This document shows, piece by piece, positions 61,661 through 64,000 of a DNA stretch of 64,000 nt (the stretch's first letter is position 1; every line of letters starts with the position of its first letter). A program made the position numbers and the translations under genes. The notes beneath the pieces were generated by a model that saw nothing but the letters and a program-made list of their open reading frames with translations, was not told the DNA's origin and did no database searches. Source of the DNA: Lepidonotus clava (lineage: Eukaryota > Annelida > Polychaeta > Phyllodocida > Polynoidae); the NCBI GenBank assembly GCA_936440205.1, contig OW387133.1, positions 50,370,374 through 50,434,373 of the forward strand. The letters are read 5' to 3'.

Positions 61661-62916
61661 GTTGTATGTTTAAAAAAAAGAAGAAGAAAAGAAGTCTCTA
61701 ACAAGAACTGAAAGGACAAGAAATGGCATAGATATCTATATTTGGCCGGGTAGGCCTATTTTTTTTTAGAATTAGTTCGGTGTAGATCAGATCTAAGTTG
61801 TTGATTTTCACTACTGTCTCAAAATATTTTGCCAACATATTGTGCCCCGAGGGCGTGAGCAAAAGTTTTGCTGTAGCACGCCCCCAGGGCACGCCCCCCC
61901 CCCCCACCCCCCTTTTCAAATTCCTGGATCCGCCCCTGAAACCACTAGACTAGGCTACATCAAGTATAGATACTAGATTTTCGGGTACTGCCGTACCGAA
62001 GGAGGCGGGCAGTGGGCGAAATTAAAATTTCAATGATTGCGCAATAATTATAATACTGAACATGTGCCTGGTGATTGTCAGAAGTTAGAGAGTGAATCCT
62101 TCTTTGTCAATCTCCATGCATTCCTATGGGAAAAAGATTTGCTGTGTGTGGAGAGTTCCTTTAGATCTACTATAGAAAATTCCTATTTCCATTTTCTGAC
62201 AAAAAACTTATGGATTCTTTTCCAAATTACAAGAAAACAACAAAACATTTTAGAATTTTGAAATCAAACTACAATATACTAGAAACAGAACTACTAAAAT
62301 ACATATAGTTTGATGATTATAATGCTGGAATTACTGAGAACGGTGGAACGAAAAATTTGTCAAAAAATTGTAACAACTTTTCTGGTCCCCATTGAAATGC
62401 ATTGAATCAGCCAGCGCAAAAAGGAGTGTAGAGAAGGTCGTCGGCATAAGGCTCGCCTCCCAATAACCCACCGAAATGAAAATGGAAAATCTAAAAATCA
62501 ATAGACATGCAGGCTCTACAATCGCTTTTAAACCTACTCTTGAACACATCGCACAGTTGTGAAAGAATCCCGGGAAAGAATTAGCTCTGTCACTGTGGAC
62601 CCTTCTGTGGACCCAAGTTATGTACGAAGCAGTTCAAGCTTATGAGACATTTTCTCATACGAGGTTACGAGTAGAGAGTCGATCATTTGGCTATGAAATA
62701 ATATGCTTGTTGTTCATCTAAAAATATGACTGGGGCCAATGGAAAACTGGTCCGGCTAGTGCATTGTTTAAGGCCACAGGAATCTTCTACCCATAGTCTC
62801 CAATTAAGAATAAGAGTATATTACAACTATTACAAATATTACAACTTTGCATGGTACTGTAGAATTAGTGAAGACTTGCCGCTATATGCCCGCTGAGGGC
62901 GTAGACACTGACAGAT
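61661..62916. other. Flanking DNA right of the giant element
   Basis: AT-rich, with no supported gene. It starts with the target duplication and a purine-rich stretch and contains one hAT-like fragment (about 61840-61938). If NAT once had an upstream exon or promoter here, no clear signal marks it. Confidence 0.5.
61840..61938. mobile_element. hAT-like element end
   Basis: A C-run-rich stretch ends in CTGGATCCGCCCCTG at 61924-61938, the same terminus as the MITE end at 24215. A matching left end was not found, so this is a fragment. Confidence 0.45.
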
Positions 62917-62917
62917 C

Positions 62918-62996
62918 TTTTGGCGGGAAGAAAGTTATCCGGTAGCAAAAATTATTCGCAAGGTGGCGCCCTTGACTGGGTCCTCTTTTCCCGCCA
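62918..62996. promoter_or_regulatory. Inverted pair of E2F-like sites
   Basis: TTTTGGCGGGAA at 62918-62929 and TTTTCCCGCCA at 62986-62996 match the E2F consensus in opposite orientation. A third, CTGGCGGGAAC, lies near 63208. They precede a candidate first coding exon by 300 bp. Such clusters mark promoters of S-phase genes. Confidence 0.45.
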
Positions 62997-63293
62997 GATG
63001 GCGAGACAGTTTTCTTTTGTTTCAAGCAACATATCCACCCTTAAAACCTGATAAACCCAAAAGATAAGAAAATATCTTGTACTTAGTGACATAACAATGT
63101 CTTGGTCATATTATATCTAGTCTTTTACCTTCTGTGATGGCTGAAAGTGTTGCTAAATCCTCATCAGCAAATCGGTATCCGACGACTTCCAAACCTCTAA
63201 AGCGATTCTGGCGGGAACCAGCGAGACAGCCTCGGTTTCATCCTTAGCAACTTCCGGGCGATAATAGAGTCAGGCCGGTCTGACGTGCTGTGA

Positions 63294-63393
63294 ATGGTGT
63301 TTCTCAAAAAAGAGAAAATGCACGTTCCTACTGAAATGTCCCTACCCTTGGCTAAGGAAGATGACAGCACAGTTGTAGTGGGCAAACTACCCG
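63294..63393 (+). CDS. Candidate first coding exon of a plus-strand gene
   Basis: An in-frame TGA lies immediately before the ATG at 63294. The exon encodes about 33 residues (MVFLKKEKMHVPTEMSLP, then KEDDSTVVVGKLP) and ends at a strong donor, CCG|GTAAGC. E2F-like sites lie upstream. No continuation is identifiable in the remaining 600 bp, so the rest of the gene would be outside the window. I do not recognise the protein. Confidence 0.35.
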
Positions 63394-64000
63394 GTAAGCT
63401 GCTGTTATTATATTTGTTTTCTACTCGGAATAACTGAAACGCGTTGAACTCAAAGACAAAAGTTGGATGTCGCACATGTCGGCTTCGTGGTTTTGGTCCC
63501 CACTACCGCTAACGTTATCCACACTGGCACTGTCCTCTCCGGTTCAGGGTAGACCGTAGATTGCATCTAACCAAATAAATGGACTCCAAAGACCAAACAG
63601 TTCGTTAACTGTAAATTGTTAGTCAGAAGTCAGAGTCAAAGACACATCTAGCTAGTAGTAAGAGTCAATCCCGGCAAAATTTCAGACTTAATAAGTTAAT
63701 ACGAAGTGCGAATTAAGTCTGAAATTTTGCCAAAACACAGACCGTGTGCCAGTTCCCTTTTGAATTTACAAAGAAAATCAGGCTTATTTTCCATTTTTGG
63801 TGAGTGATGGAACCATCATTATTCCCCTACTGAGAAATACACAAAAATAAAGATCTGCACCAATTCTTGTGTTAATATACATTTTGAGATAATTAAATGT
63901 CTTAAACAGTTTGAAATATCACTTCTAGTTTTTTGGAAAAAAAATATTTTGGAAAATTTGGATATTTCAGAAAAAATGCATTATTTTTTTTAATGAAATA
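63394..64000. other. Distal flank, probably intron
   Basis: No gene recognised. It contains a perfect 20-bp hairpin (63673-63731) and AT-rich DNA to the window end. If the exon at 63294 is real this is its first intron. Confidence 0.4.
63673..63731. repeat. Perfect hairpin, 20-bp arms
   Basis: GGCAAAATTTCAGACTTAAT at 63673-63692 is the exact reverse complement of 63712-63731, separated by 19 bp. It could be a very short foldback element or a precursor-like stem-loop. Confidence 0.8.

Overview
This window is eukaryotic, AT-rich (except the LTR regions) and dominated by transposable elements. Intron-split genes, polyadenylation signals, an animal-type arylamine N-acetyltransferase, TTAA-, hAT- and Harbinger-type DNA transposons, a non-LTR retrotransposon and two Ty3/gypsy-type LTR elements point to a metazoan. 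The frequent TAGGCCTA-type palindrome and the mix of elements suggest a marine invertebrate, perhaps an echinoderm or another invertebrate deuterostome. That assignment is inference, not proof.

Layout. 1-4408: non-coding DNA with transposon ends. 4409-17157: a tandem LTR-internal-LTR-internal-LTR array of one Ty3/gypsy family on the minus strand, bounded by a 4-bp ATAT target duplication. The right unit looks whole (gag, pol and a third ORF with two C2H2 zinc fingers); the left unit is a short derivative without pol. 17158-29951: about 12.8 kb with no recognisable gene but several repeats, a 256-bp near-perfect palindrome and small DNA transposons. 29952-38820: a three-exon plus-strand gene for an unrecognised, probably secreted protein of about 329 residues. 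Its 7-kb first intron holds a terminal-inverted-repeat element with an embedded tRNA-like pol III promoter, and a TTAA element into which a 5'-truncated LINE has inserted. 40829-41719: a minus-strand arylamine N-acetyltransferase (NAT) with an intact catalytic triad. 41907-61660: a 19.75-kb env-bearing Ty3/gypsy-type element on the minus strand, with apparently identical 604-bp LTRs, a GTTG target duplication and a tRNA-Ala-like primer site. 61661-64000: flanking DNA with an E2F-rich putative promoter and a candidate first coding exon at 63294-63393.

How the parts relate. The giant element lies in the same orientation as NAT, and its TATA-bearing 3' LTR ends only about 190 bp upstream of the NAT start codon, so it may have displaced or replaced the native promoter. 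The element also carries unusual cargo: a large repeat-rich ORF ahead of gag, a collagen-like proline tract in gag, a multi-frame Arg-rich region between pol and env, an env with a furin-type site and two membrane segments, and a 6-kb tail. The tail has a convincing ORF on the opposite strand, loosely SGNH-hydrolase-like, with kappaB, CRE and splice-like signals around it. This antisense cassette, bordered by 14-bp direct repeats, is the strongest candidate for something undescribed in the window.
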